NCBI RefSeq assembly: GCF_015207705.1
Contig: NZ_JADEWI010000014.1
Coordinates: 1-64,000 of the forward strand
DNA: 64,000 nt
Reading direction: 5' to 3'
Source: Nostoc sp. LEGE 06077
GTDB taxonomy: Bacteria; Cyanobacteriota; Cyanobacteriia; Cyanobacteriales; Nostocaceae
The first letter of the stretch is position 1. Every line of letters starts with the position of its first letter. The position numbers and the translations under genes are program-made. The notes beneath the pieces are model-generated. The model was not told the origin of the DNA. It searched no databases and was given only the letters and a program-made list of their open reading frames with translations. Positions 7,826-17,701 of the stretch are shown here, in pieces.

Positions 7826-8119
7826 TTACAATTCGTCAAGCCAATTCTGATAACCACAACTCAGTAAAAGGGTTTTTAAATTATTAATAGCTTCAGCTTT
7901 AGGAATATCAATTGACTGTACTCTGTATACGTCATTGAGTATAACACTATAATCTTTACCAACGTAATAGGCGATAACTTCTGCTACGTTTCTGTCTGAC
8001 ATTTCCTCACTTAGTATTGCTAAAAGTGGTTCATAATTTTCTGCTTCAATCCCATCAGGAAAAGCACATTTGATTAATTGATAGGTGCTTTGTAGATGAG
8101 GTGGAATAGTTATTTGCAT
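7826..8119 (-). CDS. Small protein resembling DUF3349, partner of PIN-like gene
   Basis: The 97-residue acidic protein starts 2 bases after the stop of the PIN-like gene, so the two are surely co-transcribed. The pattern AFPDGIEAENYEPLLAILSEEM (about residues 18-39; middle ENYEPLLAIL) resembles the start of DUF3349 proteins, small helical proteins of unknown role. It could be an antitoxin to the PIN-like protein, although antitoxins usually precede toxins. The start is ATG 8119. Confidence 0.55.
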   Translation of the reverse strand: MQITIPPHLQSTYQLIKCAFPDGIEAENYEPLLAILSEEMSDRNVAEVIAYYVGKDYSVILNDVYRVQSIDIPKAEAINNLKTLLLSCGYQNWLDEL

Positions 8120-8121
8120 AA

Positions 8122-8544
8122 TTAATTACCAGTTAACGGAAAAGGTGGATGAATATATACAAGAAAATCTACACCTTGAGCAGAAGCTGCTCGAACAGCT
8201 TTTGCATCTGCTGTTGTGGTGACAATACCTAATTGATCACCTGTACCTAAAATAATAATATCGCTTATTCCTAACCTTCTTGTTGGTTGTAAGTTTAATG
8301 CTCTATGTGATGGGTTATCTGGAATAATAGTGACTCTTTGTAAAAATCTCCTAGCCCTAGTCTGTTCTGATAGTCCACCAATAGTTTTCACTATATTAGT
8401 GAACTCACCAAAAGCAGTTTGAGTCATTACCATTTCCTGATCATTTATATATTGTCGCAATAAATAACGAACAGAAGAACCTTCAGCGATAAAAGCTACA
8501 GCCGTTACAGTGTCTAAATTCATAATTTCTGGCTCTATCAACAT
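8122..8544 (-). CDS. PIN-like domain protein (VapC-like)
   Basis: The 140-residue protein has an N-terminal strand with Asp (MNLDTVTAVAF) and a C-terminal block, ISDIIILGTGDQLGIVTTTADAK, with spaced acidic residues (key part DIIILGTGDQLG). This spacing is like the metal-binding Asp/Glu set of PIN ribonucleases. It may begin at the second Met (residue 8). PIN proteins of this size are commonly toxins of toxin-antitoxin pairs. Here the downstream 97-residue gene is the only partner. The pair lies beside the retron in the opposite direction, suggesting a small defence or mobile segment. The fold call is moderate; the toxin role is inferred. Confidence 0.5.
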   Translation of the reverse strand: MLIEPEIMNLDTVTAVAFIAEGSSVRYLLRQYINDQEMVMTQTAFGEFTNIVKTIGGLSEQTRARRFLQRVTIIPDNPSHRALNLQPTRRLGISDIIILGTGDQLGIVTTTADAKAVRAASAQGVDFLVYIHPPFPLTGN

Positions 8545-8578
8545 AGTAACAGCCTAGCCATAACCAACAATAAAACAA

Positions 8579-8609
8579 AAGCGGTAGAGAAATTGCTCCT
8601 CTACCGCTT
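8579..8609 (-). terminator. Terminator downstream of clpC
   Basis: aagcggtagag (8579-8589) and ctctaccgctt (8599-8609) form a perfect 11-bp stem with a 9-base loop. On the minus strand it is followed by a T-rich run (TTTGTTTTATT). It lies 36 bases after the clpC stop. Confidence 0.75.
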
Positions 8610-8645
8610 ACTAATATTTATTTGAGACTTAATCCCAAACTTTAA

Positions 8646-11117
8646 CTAAGACTCAATTCCTTGAGGTAACAATTCCCGGCGCTGTTGAGAACTAACTTGG
8701 ACAGTGCCGTTTTCATCGACATCAACCACGGCGGTATCGCCATCTTTGATGCGACCAGACAGAATTTCTTCTGCGAGGCTATCTTCTAACAAGCGCATAA
8801 TTGCCCGGCGTAACGGTCTTGCACCGTAGCTTGGGCTATAACCTTCTTGAATGAGACGGTCTTTGAAGCGTTCGGTGACTTCTAAGGTGATACCTTTTTC
8901 TGTCAGGCGACCAAACACTTCTTTGAGCATAATGTCGGCGATTTGGGTGACTTCTTCCCGGTTGAGTTGACGGAAGACGATAATTTCATCCAAACGGTTG
9001 AGGAATTCTGGACGGAAGTACTGTTTGAGTTCTTCGTTGACCAGAGTTTTAATCCGGTTATACTGCGATTCGCCTGCATCTTCGGTGAACTCGAAGCCGA
9101 TGGTGGAAGCGCCTTTTTCAATTACCTTGGAACCGATGTTGGATGTCAAAATCAGCAAGGTATTCTTGAAGTCAACGGTGCGACCTTTAGCATCAGTTAA
9201 CCGACCGTCTTCTAAAATTTGCAGCAGCATATTAAAGACATCGGGGTGGGCTTTTTCGATTTCGTCGAATAGCACCACGGTATATGGACGACGGCGCACA
9301 GCTTCGGTTAATTGACCGCCTTCGTTATAACCAACATAACCTGGAGGCGAACCGATCAATTTGCTGACGGTGTGGCGTTCCATATATTCCGACATATCCA
9401 GGCGGATCATTGCTTCTTCGGAACCGAAGAAGTAGGAAGCCAAGGATTTTGCCAACTCAGTTTTACCTACCCCAGTCGGCCCGGAGAAGATAAAGCTGGC
9501 GATGGGTCGGTTAGGGTTTTTCAAACCGACACGCGCCCGACGGATTGCCCGTGAAACTGCTTTCACAGCGTCTTCTTGACCGATTAAGCGCTGATGCAAG
9601 GTGTCTTCCATGTGCAGCAGCTTCTCGGATTCGGACTCCGTGAGCTTGTTCACTGGTACGCCTGTCCAGGAAGCAACGATGTGAGCAATATCTTCTTCGG
9701 TAACAACGGGTTCTACACCGTCGCCACCAGCACCGTTGGTCTTGCTTTGAGCGATCGCCCGGATTTCGGCTTTGATTTCCATTTCTCGATCGCGCAGTTC
9801 CCCGGCTCTGTCAAAGTCTTGAGAACGCACTGCATCATCTTTTTCTTTTAAGATTTGGCGCAGTTCTTTATCTAACTCTTTGGCTGCGGGGGGCAGTTGG
9901 GAGTTGATTAACCGCACGCGCGAACCTGCTTCATCAATCAAGTCGATGGCTTTATCTGGCAAGTAGCGATCGCTGATATAACGGTCAGACAATTTCGCTG
10001 CTGCAATCAAAGCTTCATCAGAAATTTTCAACTTGTGATGTTGCTCGTAGCGATCGCGTAGTCCATGCAATATTTCTATAGTTTCATCAACTGATGGCTC
10101 ACCTACCATTACTGGCTGGAAGCGGCGTTCTAAGGCTGCATCGCGCTCGATGTGTTTGCGGTATTCGTCGAGGGTGGTGGCACCGATACACTGCAATTCA
10201 CCTCTGGCCAAGGCTGGCTTGAGGATATTTGCTGCGTCGATCGCACCTTCGGCTGCACCTGCACCAATTAGGGTGTGTACCTCGTCAATCACGAGAATGA
10301 CGTTACCCGCAGAACGGATTTCGTCCATGATTTTTTTCAGGCGTTCTTCAAATTCACCCCGGTATTTGGTTCCTGCTACCAGCAAACCAATATCTAGTGT
10401 GACTACGCGCTTGTCTTCCAGGATGTCGGGGACATCTTTGTTGGCAATGCGGCTCGCCAGACCTTCGGCGATCGCTGTTTTACCAACCCCTGGTTCACCA
10501 ATCAGCACTGGGTTATTTTTTGTCCGGCGACCCAAGATTTGAATCACGCGTTCAATTTCTTTCGCGCGTCCTACAACGGGATCAAGTTTATTGTCCGTCG
10601 CCATCTGGGTTAGGTTCGAGCCAAATTCATCCAAGGTAGGAGTTTTAGTGCGTCCCGATTGCCCGGTCGCCGAAACCTCTGCTGTTTCTCCCAGCATTCG
10701 GATGACTTGGGTTCTTACCTTAGATAGATCCACCCCAAGGTTTTCTAGCACCCTGGCTGCTACACCTTCCCCTTCCCGGATCAGGCCCAACAGCAGATGC
10801 TCGGTGCCAATGTAGTTATGCCCTAATTGGCGCGCTTCTTCTAGGGATAGTTCCAGAACCCGCTTTGCCCGTGGCGTAAACGGAATTTCCACGGCCACAA
10901 AGCCTGAACCCCGGCCTATGATTTTTTCTACTTCAATACGGGCATCTTTGAGATTGACACCCATTGATTTCAGCACCTTGGCCGCAACTCCTGTGCCTTC
11001 CCCGATTAGACCCAGGAGGATCTGCTCGGTTCCCACAAAGTTGTGACCTAAACGGCGGGCCTCTTCTTGGGCCAGCATGATTACCTTAATGGCTTTTTCT
11101 GTGAAGCGTTCAAACAT
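8646..11117 (-). CDS. clpC: ClpC, AAA+ chaperone subunit of the Clp protease
   Basis: I take the start at ATG 11117 (MFERFTEKA), the normal ClpC N terminus; the upstream extension in the open frame has no family match. The resulting 823 residues are full length. Order: double Clp N-domain repeat (1-145) with [10 protein letters not shown] and [10 protein letters not shown], first AAA+ module with [11 protein letters not shown]-type middle domain (about 415-455), second AAA+ module with [10 protein letters not shown], and the C-terminal D2-small domain. It unfolds substrates for ClpP, and in cyanobacteria it is essential and related to chloroplast ClpC. It is a single-gene unit with its own terminator. 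Upstream lies a 550-base AT-rich spacer that must hold its promoter. Confidence 0.97.
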   Translation of the reverse strand: MFERFTEKAIKVIMLAQEEARRLGHNFVGTEQILLGLIGEGTGVAAKVLKSMGVNLKDARIEVEKIIGRGSGFVAVEIPFTPRAKRVLELSLEEARQLGHNYIGTEHLLLGLIREGEGVAARVLENLGVDLSKVRTQVIRMLGETAEVSATGQSGRTKTPTLDEFGSNLTQMATDNKLDPVVGRAKEIERVIQILGRRTKNNPVLIGEPGVGKTAIAEGLASRIANKDVPDILEDKRVVTLDIGLLVAGTKYRGEFEERLKKIMDEIRSAGNVILVIDEVHTLIGAGAAEGAIDAANILKPALARGELQCIGATTLDEYRKHIERDAALERRFQPVMVGEPSVDETIEILHGLRDRYEQHHKLKISDEALIAAAKLSDRYISDRYLPDKAIDLIDEAGSRVRLINSQLPPAAKELDKELRQILKEKDDAVRSQDFDRAGELRDREMEIKAEIRAIAQSKTNGAGGDGVEPVVTEEDIAHIVASWTGVPVNKLTESESEKLLHMEDTLHQRLIGQEDAVKAVSRAIRRARVGLKNPNRPIASFIFSGPTGVGKTELAKSLASYFFGSEEAMIRLDMSEYMERHTVSKLIGSPPGYVGYNEGGQLTEAVRRRPYTVVLFDEIEKAHPDVFNMLLQILEDGRLTDAKGRTVDFKNTLLILTSNIGSKVIEKGASTIGFEFTEDAGESQYNRIKTLVNEELKQYFRPEFLNRLDEIIVFRQLNREEVTQIADIMLKEVFGRLTEKGITLEVTERFKDRLIQEGYSPSYGARPLRRAIMRLLEDSLAEEILSGRIKDGDTAVVDVDENGTVQVSSQQRRELLPQGIES

Positions 11118-11666
11118 GGCATTTTTCCCATCACCTGCGTCGTGCCGGTACGCTGATTTTAGCACAGGCTAAGGTTTTGGGTGTCTGTATCACAGATAAT
11201 CGACATCCAAGGGAGACTACTCAATTTAATTAGTGATTTTGTCAACTATTTATAGTTTTGCTGTGGCTAGTTTATTGAGGAGCTTTAATTTACTAGCTTT
11301 TGAGCTTAGATTGTAAATAGTTAGTTGCTGGTATTGTAAATATAATTTTACCAGTCACAAATATTAATTATTAGCACACTTTAGCTTTAAAAGTCAAAAT
11401 TTTAATCAATATATTTTTTATTTAAATCAAAAACAATATATTGATTAAATATTCTAATAATTTAAAGATAGTAAAAGTTGATAGTTTCTCGGTTGTCAAA
11501 CAATTGAGGATTTTTTAGATTGACTCCAAGGATAAATCTAGGGGCTTGTATCATCAAAGAATTCTTGACCGTTTGTCTTTTTTCATTAGTTTTTTTACTT
11601 CCCGTGCTTTCCCTGATCCCGGTGACTTCACGGCGGTACTAGCCTCTATCCCCTCTTTTTGACTAA
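11118..11666. other. AT-rich spacer upstream of clpC
   Basis: About 550 bases between the rimI stop and the clpC start, both genes on the minus strand. It must contain the rimI terminator and the clpC promoter. No open frame of note, no RNA gene and no strong hairpin were seen. Confidence 0.6.
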
Positions 11667-12215
11667 TTAATCAACTAACTGCCAAGAAAATTGACTCAAC
11701 TGTTTGCAAATGGTGGTGTGCCAACTATCTAAAGTTTTTTGAAACTGGGGATATTGCAACTCAGATAGCCAAAGAATCAAGGCATCCTCACCATTATCTT
11801 GGTAATAACGCCGTCGCAGGCCAGCGGTTTTAAAGCCAAATTTCTGATATAAGGATATGGCCGCCAGGTTGGAAGCTCTAACTTCAAGGGTGGCTCTCTC
11901 TAAACCGCGATCGCCAGATGTTTTCAGGAGGGCGTACAATAAAGCCTGTCCTAAACCTTGACGGTGATATTGGGGATGAATCGCCAAAATGGTAATGTGA
12001 GCTTCGTCGACAATTGACCAAAAGCAACCCATACCCAAAAGTTTAATGCTAGATAATGGCGAAAATAACCCAAGTAATTCGCTGTTAGGACTATCTAACT
12101 CGCGTTGGTATCCTTCCATTGTCCAAAGACCACCAAAACAAGCTTGATCGAGTTCGAGGATGGCACTGAGGTCATCGATTGTGAGCGATCGCAATATTAA
12201 ATCTGATGAAATCAC
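11667..12215 (-). CDS. rimI: Ribosomal protein bS18 alanine N-acetyltransferase
   Basis: The 182-residue GNAT-fold protein has the RimI pattern: LDQACFGGLW near residue 23, ILAIHPQYHRQGLGQALL (about 76-93) with the acetyl-CoA pyrophosphate loop QGLGQAL, and the RASNLAAISLYQKFGF block typical of RimI (about 122-137). RimI acetylates the N terminus of ribosomal protein bS18. Extra residues at the C terminus (about 150-182) are common in cyanobacterial versions. Other GNAT substrates cannot be excluded. Confidence 0.85.
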   Translation of the reverse strand: MISSDLILRSLTIDDLSAILELDQACFGGLWTMEGYQRELDSPNSELLGLFSPLSSIKLLGMGCFWSIVDEAHITILAIHPQYHRQGLGQALLYALLKTSGDRGLERATLEVRASNLAAISLYQKFGFKTAGLRRRYYQDNGEDALILWLSELQYPQFQKTLDSWHTTICKQLSQFSWQLVD

Positions 12216-12221
12216 ATTGAT

Positions 12222-12350
12222 TAAAAGTGCTGAGTTGAAAGTGCTGTAAGCGGTAGCGAGAGTTGAGCAGCGTGCTGAGTTTAAACTACCTTCACTTAAT
12301 GGCTGATTTCCGGCTGCGCGAAAGTTATCTCGTACTTTTTACTCAGCACT
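12222..12350. repeat. Dispersed intergenic repeat (AGTGCTGAGT family)
   Basis: It starts with agtgctgagt near 12226, continues with gtgctgtaagcggtagcg, and ends near 12341-12350 with actcagcact, the inverse of the start. A near-identical stretch (gtgctgttagcggtagcg on the minus strand) lies inside the 5-oxoprolinase gene at 25581-25672, and the terminal palindrome recurs at 41567-41605. This is one repeat family present at least three times in the window. Confidence 0.75.
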
Positions 12351-12475
12351 CAGCGAGAAGTTGCAAGAAGTCTCTCCCTCTGGGCAAACTTCGGTGACTC
12401 AGCACTGTGTTGGTAAACTGAAAATCGGGATACTTCCTCACGCCTGTAATTTGCACAAGGACAACTTATATAGTT

Positions 12476-13879
12476 ATGGTATCGACTCACGCCACTGAGG
12501 TTAAAAATACTGGTAGTCAGTATTTACCTCAAAAACACAACCTAAACAAAACTATTTCGCCCAACCAGGAACTTTTACCCTTAACGGCCAAAGTTAACAG
12601 TGATGACTGCCTGGAAATTGGTGGGTGTGATGTCACCACCCTGGTTCAGCAGTTTGGTTCGCCTTTATATATTTTAGATGAAGACACTCTCCGTTCAGCT
12701 TGTCGCCAATACCGAGATGCGTTTAAGCAATACTATCAAGGTGAATCTCAAGTATTATATGCTTCTAAAGCGTGGAATTGTTTAGCCGTTTGTGCGATCG
12801 CTGCCTCAGAAGGCTTAGGAATTGATGTCGTCTCTGGCGGTGAACTTTACACAGCCTTGAATGCTGGCGTTAGTCCTGAGAAAATTTACCTCCACGGGAA
12901 TAATAAATCTCAGCCAGAGCTAGTTTTAGCAATTGAATCTGGTGTGACAATTGTTGTAGATAACTGGTATGAGTTACACACGTTGGTGAAATTAACCGAA
13001 AATACCCAACCGATTCGCATCATGCTGCGGTTAACCCCAGGTATTGAATGCCACACCCACGAATATATTCGCACAGGACACTTAGATAGTAAGTTTGGCT
13101 TCGATCCCAACGACTTAGAGGAAGTATTTACCTTTGTTAGCAAGCAACCTTCTTTGAATTGCGTAGGATTGCACGCTCACATTGGTTCCCAAATTTTTGA
13201 ACTGCAACCCCATCGAGATTTAGCGGCGGTGATGGTGCAGTGGTTCCGTGATACTGCTAAGTATGGTTTAAATTTAACCGAGTTAAATATTGGTGGTGGA
13301 TTAGGTATTCGCTATACAGAATCCGATGATCCCCCTAGTATTGAAGATTGGGTAAAGGTAATTTGTCAAGTTCTTCAAGAAACTTGTGCAGCGGAAAATT
13401 TGCCTTTACCAAAGCTATTATGTGAACCAGGGCGATCGCTGATTGCTACAGCTTGTGTTACTGCCTACACCATTGGCGCAACCAAAGTAGTACCAGAAAT
13501 TCGTACCTACGTATCTGTTGATGGGGGAATGTCCGATAATCCCCGACCAATTACTTATCAGTCAGTTTATCGGGCAGTAGTTGCCAATAAAATGTCTGCT
13601 AATCTGACAGAAACAGTCACAGTAGCTGGTAAACATTGCGAATCAGGAGATATCCTAATTAAGAATGCCCAACTACCAAAAACTGAACCAGACGATATTC
13701 TCGTGGTTATGGCAACTGGTGCTTACAATTACAGTATGGCCTCTAACTACAACCGCTTACCCCGGCCAGCAGCAGTAGTAGTGGCGAATGGTGAAGCAAA
13801 TTTGATTTTGCAACGCGAAACTTATCAAGACTTAATCCGGCAAGATTGCCTACCAGAAAGACTAAAAAGTAGTCATTAG
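12476..13879 (+). CDS. lysA: Diaminopimelate decarboxylase
   Basis: The 467-residue fold-type III PLP enzyme catalyses the last step of lysine synthesis, meso-diaminopimelate to L-lysine. Visible motifs are the PLP lysine in YASKAWNCLA (about residue 100), HGNNKS, HAHIGSQI, the GGGLGI phosphate loop, the EPGRSL substrate loop and CESGDIL near the C terminus. An N-terminal extension of about 45 residues before the catalytic domain is usual in cyanobacteria. It is followed by a repeat spacer and the cdaA-uppS pair, a gene order (lysA, dacA/cdaA, uppS) often conserved in cyanobacteria. The start is ATG 12476. Confidence 0.96.
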   Translation: MVSTHATEVKNTGSQYLPQKHNLNKTISPNQELLPLTAKVNSDDCLEIGGCDVTTLVQQFGSPLYILDEDTLRSACRQYRDAFKQYYQGESQVLYASKAWNCLAVCAIAASEGLGIDVVSGGELYTALNAGVSPEKIYLHGNNKSQPELVLAIESGVTIVVDNWYELHTLVKLTENTQPIRIMLRLTPGIECHTHEYIRTGHLDSKFGFDPNDLEEVFTFVSKQPSLNCVGLHAHIGSQIFELQPHRDLAAVMVQWFRDTAKYGLNLTELNIGGGLGIRYTESDDPPSIEDWVKVICQVLQETCAAENLPLPKLLCEPGRSLIATACVTAYTIGATKVVPEIRTYVSVDGGMSDNPRPITYQSVYRAVVANKMSANLTETVTVAGKHCESGDILIKNAQLPKTEPDDILVVMATGAYNYSMASNYNRLPRPAAVVVANGEANLILQRETYQDLIRQDCLPERLKSSH

Positions 13880-13940
13880 TCTTTAGTCATTAGTCATTTA
13901 TCAAAACTAATGGCTAATGACAAATGACAAATGACTAACC
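13874..13940. repeat. Heptamer-type tandem repeats (gtcatta / taatgac)
   Basis: Copies of gtcattagtc are followed by the inverse (taatggctaatgacaaatgac), which can fold back. It fills the lysA-cdaA spacer and is of the short tandem type common in Nostoc genomes. Confidence 0.8.
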
Positions 13941-13971
13941 GTATTAGAGACAGAAAGATAATCCAGATGTC

Positions 13972-14895
13972 ATGAAAGATTGGTCAAAGCATTGGCTGAC
14001 AAACCTAGGATGGTCACAGTCCTTGCTACTTGGGACTCTGGATATTGTATTAGTGCTGGCGCTGACGTACATGATACTGGTTATTATTAGCGAGCGCCGG
14101 ACACTATGGATGGTGCGGGGATTTATTATTTTAATGCTGGCATCGGCAATCAGCGGTAGATTGGGCTTACCACTGCTAAATTTTGTCCTAGAAAAATTAG
14201 TAATTGGTTGTGCTGTGGCGATGGCGGTAGCCTTACAATCAGAGTTTCGGAGATTTTTGGAACAACTAGGCCGTGGAGAATTACGCCAGTTGTTTCAAAC
14301 ATCCAGTTTGTCCATCCCCAAATCTGATAGTGTGATTGATGAAATTGTGGATGCGGTTAAAGAACTTTCAAAAAACCGAATCGGAGCTTTGCTAATTTTG
14401 GAAACCACTGGCCCAATTGACGAGCGAGATTTTTCTGTGCCTGGAGTTAAGCTAAATGCTGAGGTCTCTAAGGAGCTTATACAAACAATTTTTCAGCCGA
14501 AAACTTTGTTACATGACGGAGCAACGTTGATTCGCGGCTCAAGAATTGTATCATCAGGTATAATTTTACCACTTTCGGGACGCACAGCCTCGCGCCAGTT
14601 GGGTACACGCCATCGGGCTGCAATGGGAATTACTGAGCGAGTCGAAAATTGTATTTGTGTAGTTGTATCAGAAGAAACGGGTTCTATTTCCTTAGCGGAA
14701 CGGGGAACCCTAAATAGACCACTGACCATTAGAAAACTCAAAGAGTCATTAGAGGCTCGATTATCTCCAACTGTAGATCGGGAAGCTGTAGCTCCCGGTC
14801 TGTTAAGCTGGGTGCGTCAGATTGGTAGTAAAGCACTGGTACTGGTTTCACGTTTACTTGGATTACCATCGACCGCTTCTCGAGATAAAAAATGA
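13972..14895 (+). CDS. cdaA: Diadenylate cyclase CdaA (c-di-AMP synthase)
   Basis: The 307-residue protein has three membrane helices at about residues 20-90, then a DAC domain with the two catalytic motifs DGATLIRG (about 182-189) and RHRAAMG (about 217-223). It makes the second messenger c-di-AMP from two ATP, which controls potassium and osmotic balance and, in cyanobacteria, night survival. The C-terminal 40 residues after the DAC domain are not conserved by eye. It overlaps uppS by 4 bases (ATGA), so translation is coupled. No CdaR gene is adjacent, as is usual in cyanobacteria. Confidence 0.95.
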   Translation: MKDWSKHWLTNLGWSQSLLLGTLDIVLVLALTYMILVIISERRTLWMVRGFIILMLASAISGRLGLPLLNFVLEKLVIGCAVAMAVALQSEFRRFLEQLGRGELRQLFQTSSLSIPKSDSVIDEIVDAVKELSKNRIGALLILETTGPIDERDFSVPGVKLNAEVSKELIQTIFQPKTLLHDGATLIRGSRIVSSGIILPLSGRTASRQLGTRHRAAMGITERVENCICVVVSEETGSISLAERGTLNRPLTIRKLKESLEARLSPTVDREAVAPGLLSWVRQIGSKALVLVSRLLGLPSTASRDKK

Positions 14896-15641
14896 CTTTA
14901 CAACAAACGGAACTGCAATATTTGCCCCCCGACTTGAAACGGGAACTACTGCCCAAACACGTTGCGGTGATTATGGATGGCAATGGTCGATGGGCTAAAC
15001 GTCAAGGTTTACCGCGCATTATGGGTCATAAGCGTGGTGTAGATGCTTTGAAGGATTTGCTGCGTTGTTGCAAAGACTGGGGAATCCAGGCACTGACAGC
15101 TTATGCTTTTTCCACAGAAAATTGGAAAAGACCCCAGGAAGAAGTAGATTTTTTGATGACTTTATTCCAAGTAGTTTTACGCCAAGAACTGCGGGAAATG
15201 GTCGAGGAAAATGTGCAAATTCAGTTTGTGGGAAATTTGCAGGCTTTACCGCGATCGCTACAAGAAGAAATTACCCGTTCAATGGAAGCAACTAAGAATA
15301 ATCGCAGTATTCGGTTTTCTGTGGCAACTAATTATGGTGGGCGGCAAGAAATTTTACAAGCTTGTCGCGCGATCGCCCAAAAAGTCCAGCAAGGTATCCT
15401 CAAACCAGATGAAATTGATGAAGCGGTCTTTGAAAGCCATCTTTATACAGCAGGAATTGATGACCCCGATTTGTTAATTCGGACTAGCGGGGAAATGCGT
15501 CTTTCTAATTTCCTCCTCTGGCAAATGGCTTATGGGGAAATGTATATTACGGATACTCTTTGGCCTGATTTTGACCGTACTGAGTTCCACCGGGCTTTGT
15601 GTACTTACCAACAACGAGAGCGAAGATTTGGGAAAGTCTGA
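14892..15641 (+). CDS. uppS: Isoprenyl (undecaprenyl) diphosphate synthase
   Basis: The 249-residue cis-prenyltransferase condenses isopentenyl diphosphate units to make the lipid carrier for cell wall and glycan synthesis. Conserved blocks are [14 protein letters not shown] (about residues 27-40) with the catalytic Asp, [17 protein letters not shown] and [15 protein letters not shown] near the end. It overlaps the end of cdaA by 4 bases and is the last gene of that unit. It is convergent with the DUF3143 gene. Confidence 0.96.
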   Translation: MTLQQTELQYLPPDLKRELLPKHVAVIMDGNGRWAKRQGLPRIMGHKRGVDALKDLLRCCKDWGIQALTAYAFSTENWKRPQEEVDFLMTLFQVVLRQELREMVEENVQIQFVGNLQALPRSLQEEITRSMEATKNNRSIRFSVATNYGGRQEILQACRAIAQKVQQGILKPDEIDEAVFESHLYTAGIDDPDLLIRTSGEMRLSNFLLWQMAYGEMYITDTLWPDFDRTEFHRALCTYQQRERRFGKV

Positions 15642-15664
15642 TGAAGTATGAAGTGTCAAGCCTG

Positions 15665-15776
15665 AAGTCTGAAATGTAAATTTCGTTCTTGGGTTTTTAA
15701 CTTAGCCTGTGACAAGCCCCTTTGGGTCTAAGGGTTTGAGATTTCTTTCAGACTTCAGACTTCATATTTCAGACTT
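15665..15776. repeat. Inverted repeat between convergent uppS and DUF3143 genes
   Basis: aagtctgaaat (15665-15675) is the exact inverse of 15766-15776. Further gaagt/acttc words lie around both arms, and a small stem (ccctt with aaggg) sits in the loop. It may act as a two-way terminator or be a remnant of a mobile repeat. Confidence 0.5.
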
Positions 15777-15777
15777 T

Positions 15778-16050
15778 TTAAGGGCCAGAAAACACAGCTT
15801 GTTCTATATCTTCTCGGCTAAGGGAATATTTGAATGAGCGTTGGATTTCTTGTTGGTTGTCTCCAACTTCGAGATATCTGACTACAACTTGCTCAATATC
15901 CAGCCAAAGTTCAGCTTGCCAATCTGATCTTTCCACACGCCAACAATGACGTTGTGTTGCATCTTGTTGACAACCTTGGTCTTTTAACCATTGCTCAATT
16001 TGTGGCAGAGAATGATTATATAAAGGGGTATCTGCTGGCAGAAGAGACAT
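15778..16050 (-). CDS. DUF3143 protein
   Basis: The 90-residue protein has the DUF3143 pattern: TPLYNHSLPQIEQWL at the start, CWRVERSDWQAELWLD in the middle and YSLSREDIEQAVFSGP at the end. The family is restricted to cyanobacteria and plastid-bearing plants, and its function is unknown. It follows a J-domain membrane protein gene by 31 bases on the same strand. That pairing suggests a linked role, perhaps in protein quality control, but this is inference. Confidence 0.85.
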   Translation of the reverse strand: MSLLPADTPLYNHSLPQIEQWLKDQGCQQDATQRHCWRVERSDWQAELWLDIEQVVVRYLEVGDNQQEIQRSFKYSLSREDIEQAVFSGP

Positions 16051-16081
16051 AAGATTTTGAGATTTTGAGGTAGGAAACTGT

Positions 16082-16645
16082 TTATTTGAATATGGAAAAG
16101 TTATAGTTTGGAAATTCCCCAGGACTAGTTAATTGGGATACGGAAGAAATCTGCTGTTCGACTTTGGGGGTTAGTAGCGGTGATTGGGTTTGAAAAGCAG
16201 CCTCACCACGGGCTAACCCGATCGCAAGTGCTAGTAATAAACAACCCACAAAAGTCATTACCAAGATAAATAAAGCGAAGATTTCGCCAGAAGAAAGAGG
16301 GCGATCGCTGGCATCCAGGTATGCTGATTTAGAGTAATCGTAAGCATAACGCACAGGATGATGCAAGTCAGCAGGTGCTTGAATTACACCAAAGCGGGAA
16401 TAACCAATTTTTAAGTCATAGTTGAGTCGCCGTTCGGGATGGCTTAAAGTGGCATAAGCTTCATTAATTTGCTGAAATTTAGCAGTCGCAAGGACAGCAG
16501 GTAATTCTGTGGTGTCAGGATGATAGCGCTTGCTGAGTTCCCGATAAGCACGACGAATGTCAATCACCGATGCTGAGGGATGCAGTCCTAGCAGCGAGTA
16601 GTAGGAGGTTTCACTACTTTGTGGCATTGCCCCATTTTGATTCAC
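16082..16645 (-). CDS. J-domain membrane protein
   Basis: The 187-residue protein has an N-terminal J domain (about residues 12-80) with YSLLGLHPSASVIDIRRAYR and the HPD motif in KRYHPDTT. One membrane helix lies near residues 126-150. J domains stimulate the ATPase of DnaK; here the partner would be held at a membrane. There is no substrate-binding DnaJ C-terminal domain. It probably forms an operon with the DUF3143 gene. Confidence 0.85.
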   Translation of the reverse strand: MNQNGAMPQSSETSYYSLLGLHPSASVIDIRRAYRELSKRYHPDTTELPAVLATAKFQQINEAYATLSHPERRLNYDLKIGYSRFGVIQAPADLHHPVRYAYDYSKSAYLDASDRPLSSGEIFALFILVMTFVGCLLLALAIGLARGEAAFQTQSPLLTPKVEQQISSVSQLTSPGEFPNYNFSIFK

Positions 16646-16765
16646 GGCTGTTTGAGGTTTTTTCTAATATTGTAAACCTCTCACTCCCACTCCATGTAAA
16701 TCTTTTATCGTGATGGCATCTACAAAGTACGATAAATTTCATTGCCTAAGTACTTCTTCACCTCA

Positions 16766-17647
16766 ATGACGAAACGCGCAGATGTGAGTACTAAAAGATT
16801 AATCAGCCTTGCACCCGATAACTGGGTAAGATGGGTAACAAAAATACCTGATGTTGTTGCAGGGGAAATTCTCAGTTCTGAATTTCAATGGATCAGCCGC
16901 GAAAGTGATGTTTTAGTCCGTGCTACCAGTCCTGAATACGGAGAATTTCTTGTTCTCAACGAATTACAATTACGCTATCAACCGCAAATGCCACGCCGGA
17001 TGCGTGCATATTCAGCCCTGGCCGAAGAAAAATATAATCTACCAACATATCCTGTTTTAATTAATATTCTAAAGACTACTAATGAACCAATACCTACTAG
17101 CTTTGAATCAAACATTGCTGGATTGCGGGCATTACAAGATTATCGCGTGATTAACTTGTGGGAAGTCGATGTGAATATTGTCTTGGAACAACCCCTCCCA
17201 TCTCTACTTCCCTTTGTACCGATTCTCAGAGGCGGTGAGAATGAGTCGATAATTCGAGAAGCATTACAAATTCTCCGGGCTGATGAAAAATTAAACCAAT
17301 TAGAAACAGTCTTAGCTTTTTTTGCTACGTTTGTTTTAGAAAGTGCGTTAGTTCAAGAAATAATGAGGTGGGATATGGCTGTGCTACGTGAGTCACCTTG
17401 GTATCAAGAAATTTTACGCGAAGGCGAGGCGCGAGGCGAAGCGCGGGGTGAGGCGCGGGGTGAAGAACGTGGTCGACGGGAAGAATTATATTCAAGTATC
17501 GAACTCGTATTGAAGATGAAATTCGGCAATTCAGGTTTAGAATTGATGCCGATTATCTCTCAGATTAGTGATGTAACAAGATTAAAAGCTATTCAACAAG
17601 CTATTACAATTTCAAATACAATCGAGGATCTAAGGCAATTGTTATAA
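16766..17647 (+). CDS. Rpn-like PD-(D/E)XK nuclease-family protein
   Basis: I choose ATG 16766 over the upstream TTG at 16742, giving about 293 residues. The core around LSSEFQWISRESDVLVRA and EFLVLNELQLRY has the Asp and ExQ spacing of PD-(D/E)XK nucleases of the Rpn/PDDEXK_2 transposase-related group. The C-terminal part has a charged repeat, GEARGEARGEARGEERGRRE (about 216-235), then a helical tail. Such proteins are widespread in cyanobacteria in many copies, and Rpn proteins promote recombination or act in defence. A second, partial copy of its 3' end follows at 17702. Confidence 0.7.
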   Translation: MTKRADVSTKRLISLAPDNWVRWVTKIPDVVAGEILSSEFQWISRESDVLVRATSPEYGEFLVLNELQLRYQPQMPRRMRAYSALAEEKYNLPTYPVLINILKTTNEPIPTSFESNIAGLRALQDYRVINLWEVDVNIVLEQPLPSLLPFVPILRGGENESIIREALQILRADEKLNQLETVLAFFATFVLESALVQEIMRWDMAVLRESPWYQEILREGEARGEARGEARGEERGRREELYSSIELVLKMKFGNSGLELMPIISQISDVTRLKAIQQAITISNTIEDLRQLL

Positions 17648-17701
17648 GTTCTGGAAGCTAGAAGATGATGTGCATTAGTTGAGGAAATTACGAGATAGGA
17701 T

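Noticed and set aside
8943-10815. Several plus-strand frames of 72-130 codons inside clpC
   Set aside because: They are shadows of the conserved clpC frame on the minus strand.
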